Positions 22,397-33,758 of a stretch of DNA of 64,000 nt are shown one piece after another (the stretch's first letter is position 1; every line of letters starts with the position of its first letter). The stretch comes from Siphonodentalium dalli (Eukaryota > Mollusca > Scaphopoda > Gadilida > Siphonodentaliidae). The position numbers and the translations under genes were made by a program. Location of the stretch: positions 137,519,990-137,583,989 of the forward strand of contig CP136067.1 in assembly GCA_032622095.1 (NCBI GenBank), read 5' to 3'. The notes below the pieces were generated by a model. It was not told where the DNA came from and did not search any database. It saw nothing but the letters and a program-made list of their open reading frames with translations.

Positions 22397-22594
22397 TCCT
22401 TCTGATTTTTTGCGAAAGCCATTTATATATGTGAGTCGACAATAGGGCGCCTCGCATATAAAATAGAATGCATTGGCCTAACAATATTTACCTTGATGTT
22501 ATGCCAGTGCATTCTCTTATATATGCATATATAAGAGAATGCACTGGCACAGGGTCTTTAATGCTGCACCAGTGCAGCTCCCGTCATGAAAGAG
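22397..22594. mobile_element. Hairpin MITE HP-3, copy b
   Basis: TTAA on both sides (22393-22396, 22595-22598). The right end GCTCCCGTCATGAAAGAG is intact. The second hairpin has lost its central stem, leaving CTCTTATATATGCATATATA as a tight palindrome. Confidence 0.8.
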
Positions 22595-22598
22595 TTAA

Positions 22599-23570
22599 GG
22601 CATGAGAAAAAAAATTGCATCAAAGATATGCAAATAAACAAAATTGAGGACGGGACTAAAAATAGGGTCAGGAGTGGATGGATGTAAATCAAGCAGTATT
22701 TTTATATTGGCCTTTAATACGGTAGTGAATTTGAAGTATATAACGGTCAGAAATTAATTCTTACTGGTAGTTCTGAAAGTAGAGTGGGCTGGGATGCAGT
22801 CATACATAGATGTACTTTATTCTCCAAAAATCTATTTATAAATTTCTAATGAATGTGCAAACCTCTCGTCAACACGTGAAACAACTCTTGATTTCTGCGA
22901 CTGTCCTCCATAGAATGACAGGTCACAAACCACTCCCATCACAATTATGTTGAAGTAAAGATATCCAGTTTTCAAGAAAATTTGTCAATTGTAATTTGAA
23001 CGTTTTTGTTGAAAATCTAGATTGTATAGAATAATTTTTGAAAAAGTCCCTGTATGCCTGATATGACTCATCTTTGGCATATCTTTTGAAAACCCTTACT
23101 TAGTTCTGCGGCACTTACGTTGAGAGCAAATTTGTGAGCTTTGCCAGTAAGAGAAAGTGCCACTGTCGGTGCGATTTTCTTTTTGTCGAGATCAGTCAAC
23201 ATTCCCAAATTTTCTTGTTTTCCACTTTGCATAGGTCACTTCTCTGTGAAACTTCAGCGACTGTTTATAAGTAGCCGAGGATGTCACCATTATTTCTGCT
23301 ACCACTGTTATTTAGTAGATACACTTACAAATAGACAACTGATGAACATTCGTCTCAATGGTGGATCACACAACTGCAACATGTTGATAGAGTCATCTCC
23401 CTTCGTCCACTTCCGGTCATCCTGGTTAGAATAGTAGGTATAAGTCTACTTAGTTTATACATGATGTAACAGGAACTCCATTTTTTATGTTCATTTGATA
23501 GGAATTTCAATACCATTCGTTCACGAAGATCTTACAGGGCTTTAATGTTTTTATATTTGTTTAATTTCAG
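22599..23570. other. Intronic DNA, no feature seen
   Basis: End of the ~10-kb Phafin intron. An open frame at 23141-23434 has no recognisable domain and no splice context that I trust. Confidence 0.4.
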
Positions 23571-23606
23571 GGCACTTTTGAGAGGTACACTACCGGGAAC
23601 GTTTGA
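23571..23606 (+). CDS. PLEKHF2: Phafin last coding exon
   Basis: Acceptor tttaatttcag ends at 23570. Reading in phase 0 from the previous exon gives GTFERYTTGNV and a TGA at 23604-23606. An AATAAA signal follows 70 bp later. The intron before it is about 10 kb. The peptide is too short for homology evidence. The call rests on the acceptor, the matching phase, the prompt stop and the poly(A) signal. The alternative is termination in the previous exon by read-through to 13635. Confidence 0.55.
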   Translation, partial: GTFERYTTGNV

Positions 23607-23700
23607 GTACATGTATATACGGGGTGGAGAATTATTCAAGATGAAAGAGACATGTACGAGATTAAGAAATGATGCAATAAAACTTAACTCCTAACTTCAC
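23607..23700 (+). promoter_or_regulatory. Phafin 3' UTR with AATAAA signal
   Basis: A canonical AATAAA hexamer lies at 23676-23681, 70 bp after the inferred stop. Cleavage would be expected near 23695-23705. A TTAA-flanked MITE starts at 23733, about 50 bp past the signal. Confidence 0.55.
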
Positions 23701-23732
23701 CGAATTTATGTTGATGTTTGATAATGTTTTAA

Positions 23733-24103
23733 CCCTTTACCCAACAGAACGGCCCTGTGCCAATGCATTCTCTTATATATGCGAGTCGACCATAGGTCGC
23801 CCCGCATATATAAGAGAATGCATTGGATTAACACATTAAAAATTATAAAATTGTTAAATAATGTAAGAAAAAATGGTAAAAAGTGTTTAAAAAAGGCCAA
23901 TGCATTCTCTTATATATGCGAGGCGACCTATGGTCGACTCGCATATATAAGAGAATGCATTGGCACAGGGCATAACTGTAACCATCACAATGTGGTCAAT
24001 GAGCCGGTTCCAATGATATCCATATTTGTATGGTTTTATTGAGACAGACCCAAGATAATTTAGGCTGTTGCAGCTTTTTTTGGCCGGTTTGTTGGGTAAA
24101 GGG
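23733..24103. mobile_element. Hairpin MITE HP-1, copy c
   Basis: TTAA flanks (23729-23732, 24104-24107). Two hairpins near 23757-23826 and 23896-23964. Lies just past the Phafin poly(A) signal. Confidence 0.92.
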
Positions 24104-24107
24104 TTAA

Positions 24108-26270
24108 TAGATTTTTGGTTTTATATGAATTTAAACTAAATATTATATGGTTGCAAACAGTTCTGAGTAAAATCATACTCAGACTCTTCAGGTAATAAAT
24201 CTGACGAAATTGGGTAGGGGTTAAGCAGATATTACGTAATTGCCAGCCAATCACCACATCATCAGTAAAGCGATGTAACCAATCAGGCAATAGTCGTATG
24301 GAATCCCCAAGACATGGGGAATTCCTTCAGTCAGCGCGATTCCAGTAAACCCTGCCCAATAGCTAAAAATAGCGTAAGAACTTTTCCGCCGCATGGCTAA
24401 TTTCCCACAGTATTTACAAATTCAGATGACAACCAATTAAACATTGAAATGTATATATAAAGAGTCCAGAATTTACCAATATTACATAATATGTCCAATA
24501 TAATTGAATATTGTCAAGAAATTCAACATTTAGTACCGAATAATTTAGAAGAGTTGATGTCGTAAATTTCTTTAATTTCCGACATATGATGTTGATTTCG
24601 AAACGAAACAAAAGAAAAAGTTATTTTGTTTCGTAAATGCATTAAACGTGATTGATCGCAGATAAAATTATGTCACAAGGCACAGAAGATATTCTGTGAG
24701 AATGAGTAGAATAAGAAGCCATGTTTTTCTTTTGCGAAAACAAAAGTTATTCGCGGAAACAAAACTGAAAGTACATTATATTAATCAAAGCTAGTTTTAA
24801 AGAAAAAATGTGGGCTGTGACGTCATACTGTAGGGGTTGCCTGTGGAAGTTATTTAGAGCGACAGTAATGAGACAAATAGCATATTTTGTCAGGCTCAAT
24901 ACCTGAAGTGCCTTGAGTATGATTTTTTATGAATTAATTCTTATTATTCGATGTATAATTGCTAATATTTCAGAGGGTGGGTTTAAATGGTGTTATAATG
25001 TATAACTAAATACCGGCATATTGTGTCGATGAATTCTACGGTTATAGTCGACTATTACAGTTGATTATGGATACTTCTATTCCATGATTTTGGTAAAAGA
25101 GACATAATATACAACATTTTATTATCCATTCCTTAATTAACACTATTTCTGATTGGGCAAAAGCCATCATGTGACAATCCGGGAAATAGTCTTATAAAAG
25201 TTATTGGGACTGGGTGACGTCAATTGGATAAACATATAGATGGATAATAAAAATGTCATACAATGTTGTGTGTTCTTTTACTAGTCCAGGATGTATGCGT
25301 CTCGTCCAATACGATTTTTCACACAACCTGGACTTGTACAAGAAAAACACATACTGTACACAACATTGTTTGATAACTTTATAATATATTACAGAAATGA
25401 TTGAAGAATAACATTTCATAGTCAATTACTATTGTTTTTGTAATTAAATGTTATATACACTGCACACCAATAATAAAAAATGGTTACCTCAGTAACAAAT
25501 GTGAATGTAGAAAGTGTATCGGTTAGCACACCGAATGGTGCATCAAAATCTCCTTGTAAAATGATAACATAGAACAAATTGGCACTCTGACATGGCAGAG
25601 GAAATTTATGGTTGCACTAAAATGAGCATCAATGACATCAAAGTGACCACATACCAACATAAAGGCACCGAAAACAAAGCTTTTTGATATGTCAAATTAG
25701 GATAAGCTGAAAGAAAAATGGCCTGAAACCAATGAGTCATATAACATTTTATCACAAAGTGAAGTTGGTACCAAATATAATGATGACAAGAGAAAGAAGA
25801 GAGAATCTGCAAAGCATATGAAAATATAAAAAAATAAAGGAACAGTGACCCAATTTTGTGCATATACCTGAATCCTCATTCACTTGTCATAAATTTAGGG
25901 TGGAGAGCAGTGGCCCGGAGCAGTTTTACAAAATTTAGAAAAGCATTTCAAACGTACGCACCAAAATATCTAAATTATTAAAACCCAATAGTTAAAATTT
26001 AAAAATTTTGAATGATATCACCAGAGAAGGAAAAAAGACAAAGCCAATAAGATCTTCGTCAGTTGCAAGTCGCTAACCCGTGCCATACTAAATGTATGAA
26101 CACCAACTTTTCAACCTTTACTTGCAACAACAAAAAAAAAAAAAAAATGTCCCTCCTCCATCTATAGTTTTTTCCCCCTGATATTCTTAACCCGACTAAT
26201 AAAATTACTGTGGCCTTATCAGGACAAATTCTGATCTCAACGGTCTTGAAATTTGTACTTGGTATCTGAC
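24108..26270. other. Intergenic DNA with one imperfect inverted repeat
   Basis: About 2.1 kb without a recognisable gene. An imperfect inverted repeat spans 25258-25373 (ACTAGTCCAGG versus CCTGGACTTGT; AATGTTGTG versus CACAACATT). Short minus-strand ORFs here are not recognisable. Confidence 0.45.
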
Positions 26271-26274
26271 AATA

Positions 26275-26730
26275 TGTGACCCGCCATATCAAATCCAGTC
26301 GGAAGTCGGGATTTTTTTACCCTGTGCCAATGCATTCTCTTATATATGCGAGTCGACCATAGGTCGCCTCGCATATATAAGAGAATGCATTGGCCTAACA
26401 ATTTTTTACAATTTTAATAATTTGTTCTTGTATTCTTTAACAATTTTATAATTTCACCCATACAGAGCCCCAGACAAACATGAGCAGACGACACTCTTCT
26501 ATTGCTTCTATATGTGTGGGGCTCCCTGCAGGGTAATGGATGTTTTTTTATTTTATGTCCTAAAAATTGTAAGAAACATTTATTTAAAAAAAATGATAAA
26601 AAATTGTTAGGCCAATGCATTCTCTTATATATGCGAGGCGACCTATGGTCGACTCGCATATATAAGAGAATGCATTGGCACAGGGTAAAAAAATCCCGAC
26701 TTCCGACTGGATTTTATATGGCGGGTCACA
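26275..26730. mobile_element. Hairpin MITE HP-4 (TA-flanked)
   Basis: Inverted ends begin TGTGACCCGCCATAT and share a further ATCCAGTCGGAAGTCGGGAT block. A TA dinucleotide lies on each side (26273-26274, 26731-26732). It carries the same two 69-bp hairpins (about 26326-26394 and 26611-26679) and the same CCTAACAATTTTT spacer start as the TTAA families, though its ends are unrelated to theirs. Confidence 0.9.
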
Positions 26731-26835
26731 TATGGATACTAGAAATCTGTATTTATTTGTACAAAACTATTTTATAGTGTATTTTATTTATGACCATTCA
26801 TGAGAATTAGAATTGATGTGATTGATGATTATAAT

Positions 26836-27256
26836 TATATCACATGAAACCCCTATAATATCATTGAAAAATCCATTAGATAATTTCTTATCTCTCACTA
26901 GTGAGTAATCGCTGGGTGCTTCCTGGGATACTTGGGATCGCCCCAAGTAAATTACCTTGTGGATTAATACTATTTAGAAAAGCCATGCTTCACACCAACA
27001 CCTGACATTGCAAAATAATCGCTTTGTTCATTAAAGTTCAATTATTGTCCAACTAAAATAGGCACAAAAACAAAGAGGCAAATTGGGGGACTATATGTTT
27101 CATCGCAAGGCAGACTGCACAATACTGTCGTATACTGTTCCGAAGCGTCTCAGCCAACGCTGTGCATGTATGCGTTTTACATGCATTTTTCAGCTTCTCT
27201 TAAAGATTTTGATTTGTTAGAAAGGCATAAAGCTCTGGTCTTTTTCATGTGATATA
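26836..27256. mobile_element. MITE with TATATCACATG ends, copy 2
   Basis: TATATCACATGAAA faces TTTTTCATGTGATATA; body matches 4401-4816. Confidence 0.85.
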
Positions 27257-27261
27257 CAAGA

Positions 27262-27490
27262 TATGCCAGGGAATCTTACGCTTTTCATGGGCATCAAAAT
27301 TATTACTATGAATACTTGTTGATAGTTTTGAGTTATAACATGCCCCTAAGGTTTTATCCAGTTTGTTTTTAAATTCGCTATAGCATGCTTAAGCATACCC
27401 AAACAAAATTCAACCCAAAAAAATCTAGGGCCGATTTTACAGACCGTAAATTAATAGGGCCGATGAGATCGGCCCCAGGCACTGAAAGGG
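27262..27490. mobile_element. HP-2 right-half remnant
   Basis: Matches the right half of HP-2 (CATGGGCATCAAAATTATTA to GATCGGCCCCAGGCACTGAA) without hairpin or left end. Directly follows the preceding MITE. Confidence 0.8.
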
Positions 27491-27832
27491 ATAATGAGTA
27501 GATATCCCTTAAGAAATGTTCAGATAATAAGTTCAACAAACAACCATATTATATGAACATTTCCCACCAATTAATAGGAATCCATCTGCATTTTCTATTA
27601 TCTGTCATCTACTTCCATATACTGAACATCCCTGAAGATGAATAATAGACTACTCCAGTGTATATATTTATAGCTGATGGGAGAATCCATTCTGGATATA
27701 AAGAGTTAACTGAAATGTGATTTAAGCAACTAATAATCGTCAAACTTTAAATCAAGAATAGTATTAATCTATTGCTTTTTTCGCGTTCTGGGGATTAATA
27801 TACATGAACTACAGACATACAGAACGAGTTAA

Positions 27833-28073
27833 CCCTTTCATGACGGGAGCCACACTGGTGCAGCATTAAAGATCCTGTGCCAGTGCAGTCTCATATATAT
27901 TCGAGTCTCCCATAGGGAGCCTTGCATATATAAGAGAATACACTGGCTGTCGAGGTAAATATTGTTAGGCCAATGTAATCTCTTATATATGCAGGGCTCC
28001 TTATGGGATATATAAGAGAATGCATTGGCACAGGGTTTTCGCAAAATTTCAGTAAGCTCCAGTCATGGAAGGG
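27833..28073. mobile_element. Hairpin MITE HP-3, copy c
   Basis: TTAA flanks (27829-27832, 28074-28077). Ends CCCTTTCATGACGGGAGC and GCTCCAGTCATGGAAGGG. Two hairpins near 27876-27950 and 27968-28030, the second with an eroded centre. Confidence 0.9.
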
Positions 28074-28109
28074 TTAATTTGAGACTTAGGATATATTGAG
28101 TTGCTTTAA

Positions 28110-28567
28110 AGGCCGACCTAATTTTCAAGTCACTGATTATATTGTTTATAGTGCATTGATATACGGTTTTAATATATGCCATAAAATATGATTAAAATAC
28201 TATAATTCATAACCATTTGGAACATCTGTGTCTCAGAAGGTGCCCATAGAATAATAGAAAATAGCTGAAATCATAAAATCATTTCTCAGAATGCAACAGA
28301 ATTCAAAATTTTTGTTATTATCAATGGAAGGGGAATAGCTATATCTAAATATATAGAGTTATTCCCCTTCCATTGAAAATAATATATCTGGTGCAGAAAC
28401 TTGAGCACAGCACACATGTCAGTTTCTCAACAAAAACAACATGTTCGCAGTTTATTACATCGAATAAGTTGAAAATACAATGTTTTGGAGCGTCCTCTTT
28501 CAAATGGTATATAATACAGCATATATTTTATAAAATGTGATCTGGGGGTTAGATATTTAAGTGGGCC
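28110..28567. mobile_element. TTAA-type MITE family E, copy 3
   Basis: Left TTAA at 28106-28109 and end AGGCCGACCTAATTT; right end AAGTGGGCCT. The right target site has mutated (TCAA). Confidence 0.82.
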
Positions 28568-28570
28568 TTC

Positions 28571-29315
28571 AAAGATGTGTTGAGATGTCTTGTTAATTAT
28601 GTGTTGAGATGTCTTGTTAATTATGTGTTGAATTTATTTGTGTAAGAGAACCTTTGTAGATATCTGTAAATTTATACTAGTCTTTCCCCTAGAGTTGCAT
28701 AAAATCAATAATGAAAGGGACGGCCTTCCTTGCAGGTTATAATTTAGAAATAACATTTATCAAATTATGATAATCCTTAAGAATATACTGATAGTATAGC
28801 ATAATGATATGAATGCGCGATATTCACGAAACGCATGTGTCTGAGAAAATTCAAGTCGAGTGTTGTTTAGTTTCTCGCAAAAAAACGCAGTGGATTGTTT
28901 ATAAGCAGAGTCACAATATTGCATCATTGCCTTATTTAGATACGCACCCCTTATACGTCGGTTGTAAAACCCCTAGTTTGGTGTGTATACAACTTACAAC
29001 TCACAATAGTACTCAAATTCCTTCTTTGGTATGTATTACCATATATAGGTTAGGAGAAAATACTACAGCGCAACGATTGTTTTCATTGGACGATCTGGTA
29101 GTTTCAAGCGTTTGTCTATAAGCAAACAGCTCTGTAATGTTTTTGATGTTTGTTTACATAACAAAGCGTACAAACGTGACATGCAATGTATGCAATATTC
29201 ATGATTGGTATAAGAACAACATCTGTCTTTTATATAATTTTCTTTCTGTTTATGGCGATTTTAGCAGATGTGACTATTTTAACAGCCATACCCACATCGA
29301 AGGCCGCCCGTATCT
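28571..29315. other. Intergenic DNA with a short tandem
   Basis: TGTGTTGAGATGTCTTGTTA occurs twice near 28576-28625. An open frame at 28813-29121 has no recognisable protein. Confidence 0.45.
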
Positions 29316-29319
29316 TTAA

Positions 29320-29781
29320 CCCTTTCAGTGCCAGGTCCGATTTTTGTATCAACCCATATACCCTGTGCCAATGCATTCTCTTATATATGCGAGTCGACCA
29401 TAGGTCGCCTCGCATTTATAAGAGAATGCATTGGCCTAACAATTTTTCATCATTTGTTATTATTTTTTACAATTTTAATAATTTTTTCGTATATTCTTTA
29501 ACAGACTTATTTTGTAGGTTTAGTGCCAGGGAATTTTACGTTTTCATGGGCATCAAAATTATTACTATGAACACTTGGTGATAGTTTTGAGTTATAACAT
29601 GCCCCTAAGATTTTAACCAGTTTGTTTTTAAATTCGCTATAGTTCGCTTAAGCATACCCAAAAAAAATTCAACCCCAAAAAAAAAAAAATTCAACCCAAA
29701 ATTTTTTTTTACATTTTTTTAGGGCCGATTTTACAGACCGTAAATTAGGGCTGATGAGATCGGCCCCTGGCACTGAAAGGG
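29320..29781. mobile_element. Hairpin MITE HP-2, copy b
   Basis: TTAA flanks (29316-29319, 29782-29785). One hairpin near 29366-29434. The GGCCGAT palindrome lies at the right end, so it is inverted relative to copy a. Confidence 0.92.
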
Positions 29782-29904
29782 TTAAGAACAATATTTGATT
29801 CAAAATGTATTTTCAAGTAACTGAATACAAATTTGTAATCATGTATATTGATGTGCTGTGATCCTGTGGCAATTTTAAGTCAAATATTTGCAAGCCAGGA
29901 AATA

Positions 29905-30300
29905 GTGTGTCTGACATTTGCAGAATGAGGTCCCCAGAGGGTGAGTTTAATGAAACTATCCCGTATGGTGGAGCTAGCATAACCAAATTAACCTTCTGGG
30001 GACCTCATTCTCCTTGGCTTAGGCCTCGTCTTAAATTATCATTGTTTTTAGTTACTTTTTCCCTTCTGTTCAGTTTCTATATCCCCTAATTTGCAGAAGA
30101 TAAAATACATAATCGAGGTGATTAGTGGGTGAACATCACCAACTTCAACTGGGGAACTTAATCTGATCCCATAGCAATTGAGGCCTAAGCAGAAAGGTTC
30201 CCAGAGGGTGAATTTGGTGATTATAGCCCACCATGCGGGATAGCGTCACTAAATTCACCCTCTGGGGACCTCATTCTGCAAATGTCAGACACACTATATC
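29905..30300. mobile_element. Family B palindromic element, long form
   Basis: GTGTCTGACATTTGCAGAAT begins and ATTCTGCAAATGTCAGACAC ends it. Inside are two GAATGAGGTCC palindromes separated by an extra segment. Confidence 0.8.
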
Positions 30301-30529
30301 AAGTCTTGAATTTATGTCACTGGATATAATAATGTTTCTCACATGTTTTTCAGGATGTTATCCCTTTCTTGACAGCATTAAAGATCATGTGCCAGTGCAT
30401 TCTCTTATATATGCGAGTCTCCCATAGGGAGCCTCGCATATATAAGAATGCACTGGCTTACAAGGTCAAGGCCAATGTATTCTCTTATATATGTGAGGCC
30501 CCTATGGAAGACTCGCATACCTGTATGTA

Positions 30530-31195
30530 CAGGGTTCCCACTCTTTTGAAAAGTACTTGAATATCAGACCCTTCCTTGAAAAGTGCTTAAATTAATTTTC
30601 TTCCTTGGATAGAACTTGATTTTCACCCATCACCCTTGAAAACTGCTTGAATTTAGTCAAATTGAGTATTTTTAACAAGCGTTTCTCTCAAATCCTTATA
30701 AAAAATTTATGTGATAACTTTCTTTGAGCCGTATTTTGCACTGTTTCTTTCAATATTATATGAAAACAAAAATTTCCATATGGAAAGAATGTCTGCAGGT
30801 CGTTTTAGGATACCTCAAAATATAATGGTCAACTATAATTGTGTTTTTAAATTTTATTAACTCTTTCAGTGCCAGGGGCCGATCTCATCGGCCCTAATTT
30901 ACGGTCGTAGAGTGCCAGGGCCGATAAAATCTGGCACTGAATGAGTCAAAGAATATAAGAACAAATTATTAAAATTGTAAAAAATAATAACAAATGATGA
31001 AAAATTGTTAGGCCAATGCATTCTCTTATATATGCGAGGCGACCTATGGTCGACTCGCATATATAAGAGAATGCATTGGCACAGGGTATATGGGTTGATA
31101 CAAAAATCGGACTTTGCACTAAAAGGGTTAATGCAGTCCATGATAAGTGCTTGAATAGTGCTTAAATTAGGATAGGAGAAATAAGTGGGAACCCT
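30530..31195. mobile_element. CAGGGTTCCCACT element nested in HP-3
   Basis: Inverted ends CAGGGTTCCCACT and AGTGGGAACCCTG, with subterminal repeats of GTGCTTGAATAGTGCTTAAA type. The ends resemble hAT MITEs. No clear target duplication. Confidence 0.8.
30861..31127. mobile_element. HP-2 copy c, nested two levels deep
   Basis: TTAA flanks (30857-30860, 31128-31131). Ends CTCTTTCAGTGCCAGG and TTGCACTAAAAGGG. One hairpin near 31014-31082. Internally deleted. It lies within the CAGGGTTCCC element. Confidence 0.88.
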
Positions 31196-31524
31196 GAATT
31201 ATAATAGAATGCATTGGCACAGGGTTTTCGCTAAAATCAGGAAGCTCCAGTAATGGAAGGGTTAATAATGAAAATAAGAACAAAGTCAATCTATTTTTAC
31301 AGGTACTTGTTAATAACATTTGTTTCACAGACTTTTATAAAATTTATCTAATTTCACATGAACCCACTCAGAAAACATTGTGTCCTTTTAAACATCACCT
31401 GAATTTTACCTCATTATTTCACACCAGCTTATTTTATTCTGTTAGCAGCTGATAGTGCCTTATTCTGACATTTTGTTCCAGTAATATTTCCTGTGCATTT
31501 GGCTATGTTTGCAAATACTTGTAC

Positions 31525-31860
31525 ACGCCTGAGTTTAGTGTGCCTGTCATTTCTATTGACATTTTATAATAAAGAAACTTTCCAGAGAATATGAGGCCTA
31601 AGCAGAATGGGTGAATTTAGTGATGCTAGCCCACTTTGCGGGATAGCATCACTAAATTCACCCTCTGGGGACTTAATTCTGCAAATAAGTGGCACACTAA
31701 ACTCAGTCTTGTACAAGCCTTGAAATAGTATGTCTGTCATTTGCAGAATGAGGTCCCCAGAGGGTGAATTTAGTTATGCTACCCCGCATAGCGGGCTAGC
31801 ATCACCAAATTCACCCTCTGTGAACCTCATTCTGCTTACACATCAGCACTATTTCAAGGC
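31525..31860. mobile_element. Family B palindromic elements, two adjacent
   Basis: A diverged copy ends near 31710 (GCAAATAAGTGGCACACTAA) and a second starts near 31716 with CTTGAAATAGTATGTCTGTC. Arms share CAGAGGGTGAATTT. Confidence 0.7.
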
Positions 31861-31994
31861 TTGGTCTTGTACACATGTAACTTTGCCAAAAGCAGTTGGG
31901 AAAAAAAAATATAAGCCGTCACACTTTTATTTGCTAGTGTCTGCTCACATGCAAATCACTGGTAGTTTGAACATCTTATTGGTTTGCTTAAAGT

Positions 31995-32348
31995 TATGTT
32001 AAACACTCCAGTAGGGTGATCAAATAGAAATGATGAATAATCTTCCTCAAAATAGTTATATTTTACGAATATTATATCTAAATTTACAAAACACACCGTA
32101 ATTCTTATATATTAATGAAATGCAGTGGCTTTCGATGACAAAATCGTTTTCGTAAGTTTATCGCCGATAGTTGCATCCTGAATCTAGAAGTAAATATTTA
32201 CATTTGAGAGCAGTTCAGACAATGTTTTCTTTGGAGTGGGACGGTCAATTTGCTTCGGATTTTCGGCTATGATAGTAGAATGTTACATTCCCCCAGTTGG
32301 CATGGTACCTCAATACTAACTTACCAGTTTCACGTACCCGAACAAGTG
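31995..32348. mobile_element. TTAA-type MITE family C, copy 2
   Basis: Begins TTAA|AGTTATGTTAAACACTCC; body parallels 6081-6445 (ACACACCGTmATT, ATCGCCgAtAGTTGCATCC). Confidence 0.72.
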
Positions 32349-32439
32349 TCTTTAACCAGTTTCTATACTAAATTGATTCTCCCACTCAGTTATAACTGTA
32401 TACATTGGAATGATCTATTATTCATTCGGAGGATGTTAA

Positions 32440-32862
32440 AGTGATGTGAAACCCTCTGCTGGAATATCAAATAGACATGGAGAGTAATCCTGCTGAAAGT
32501 AGTTATCTTAAAGACATATTATGGAATTGTTAGGGTGTGTGTAATTGATAGTTAATTCTCATTCACTATGCCAACCTGGGGAATTGAGCATTCTACTAAC
32601 ATCACCGAAAATTCAAAGAAATCGACCATACCGCTCCACACAAAACATCATCTGAATTACGCTCAATTATAAATATTTACATCTCGATTCAGGAAGCAAC
32701 TATGGCGATAAAGTAACACAAATGATTTTGTCAACGACCGTCATTGCCTTTAATTAATATATAAGAATGATGGTGCATGTTGTCAATTTTGATTAATATT
32801 CATAAAAATAACTACTTTGAGCAAGATTATTCTCAATTTCTACCAGAATGTTTGACATCACT
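32440..32862. mobile_element. TTAA-type MITE family C, copy 3
   Basis: TTAA flanks (32436-32439, 32863-32866). Ends AGTGATGTGAAAC and GTTTGACATCACT. Best-bounded copy of the family. Confidence 0.88.
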
Positions 32863-32968
32863 TTAACAAATAGTATATCCAAAATTAAAATTGACAACAC
32901 ACACCGTCATTCTTGCTTATTGCAGCCGAATTACATGTAGATGACTAATAATTACTATTGTAACTTAA

Positions 32969-33425
32969 AGGTACTCAATCCGATCAGAGGGTCCTATATT
33001 ATTATTTCTTTGGCTTTGGAGGTAAAAGATATTTGATTCGAGTCAAGGAACCCACCCATCAAAGCTCAGAGTGATTAGATATCGATTTTTGAAATCTATT
33101 AATTTTCGGATATGCAGCCCACAAGTTGGCAGAGCACGTGATCAAAACGGACAAATTGTGGGTGTAAGATGAATAACTCTAAAATCAAGTGCTTACTATT
33201 AACAATAATAACCACTTGAATTTAGAGTTATCCATCTTAAACCCCGCAATTTGTCCGTTTTGATCACGTGTTCTGCCAACTTATCCGAAAATTAATAGAT
33301 TTCAAAAATCGATATCTAATCACTCTGAGCTTTGATGGGTGGGTTCCTCGACTCGAATCAAATAGTTTTTACCCCCAAAGCCAAAGAAATAGTAATATAG
33401 GACCCTCTGATCAGATTGAGTACCT
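32969..33425. mobile_element. TTAA-type foldback MITE family L, copy 1
   Basis: TTAA flanks (32965-32968, 33426-33429). Ends AGGTACTCAATCCGATCAGA and its inverse. The whole 457 bp is a near-perfect palindrome (for example TCAAAGCTCAGAGTGATTAG and its partner). Confidence 0.93.
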
Positions 33426-33429
33426 TTAA

Positions 33430-33750
33430 CTTGATATGTTACATTTGTTTTTAACAAGTTTTTTTCTGTGGGCCAAAACTACTAGTGATGTACCTAACAT
33501 TAAATTTTACTCAAAATTTATGGTTGTTGTTGTAACTGGAGGTATGGATTACATCTATAATATCTCAATATTCTCTGCCAACATTCCATTTATTTATACT
33601 CTCAATTCATAAATGCTAGTTTCCATGCTTTAAATTATCACTGTTACATTTTGTTTAATGCACATATGTTGATGAAAAATACCCTATCCTGGTCCATAAT
33701 TTCCAAGCTGTTGCACATGTTTAGTTTGAAAAGACATAGACAGAACCCAA
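33430..33750. other. Intergenic DNA, no feature seen
   Basis: A+T-rich; nothing recognised. Confidence 0.4.
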
Positions 33751-33758
33751 TGTGCATC

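Larger units (their letters stand above)
2601..23700 (+). other. PLEKHF2: Phafin (PLEKHF2-like) gene, seven exons seen
   Basis: This is the span of a spliced gene. Exons at 2601-2738, 4152-4215, 7968-8093, 8560-8669, 10704-10848, 13484-13602 and 23571-23606 join in frame (intron phases 0,1,1,0,1,0) to give 245 residues, and every intron is GT..AG. Order of domains: PH domain (exons 1-3 of those seen), FYVE zinc finger (exons 4-5), acidic tail (exon 6). Vertebrate Phafin2 is about 250 residues and starts with roughly 25 residues before the first block seen here, so one N-terminal coding exon is missing. I found no convincing candidate in 1-2600, so it probably lies upstream. Known family role: cytosolic adaptor that binds PI3P on early endosomes and lysosomes through PH and FYVE and acts in endosome fusion, receptor traffic and autophagy. 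Invertebrates usually have one Phafin gene (Drosophila rush), so the choice between PLEKHF1 and PLEKHF2 is not firm. Confidence 0.93.
30362..31261. mobile_element. Hairpin MITE HP-3, copy d, interrupted
   Basis: Left end CCCTTTCTTGACAGC after TTAT; right end GCTCCAGTAATGGAAGGG|TTAA (31262-31265). The first hairpin (about 30391-30457) has the CTCCC/GGGAG core. The second is split by the element at 30530-31195: its left arm is before and its right arm (ATAGAATGCATTGGC) after. Confidence 0.85.
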
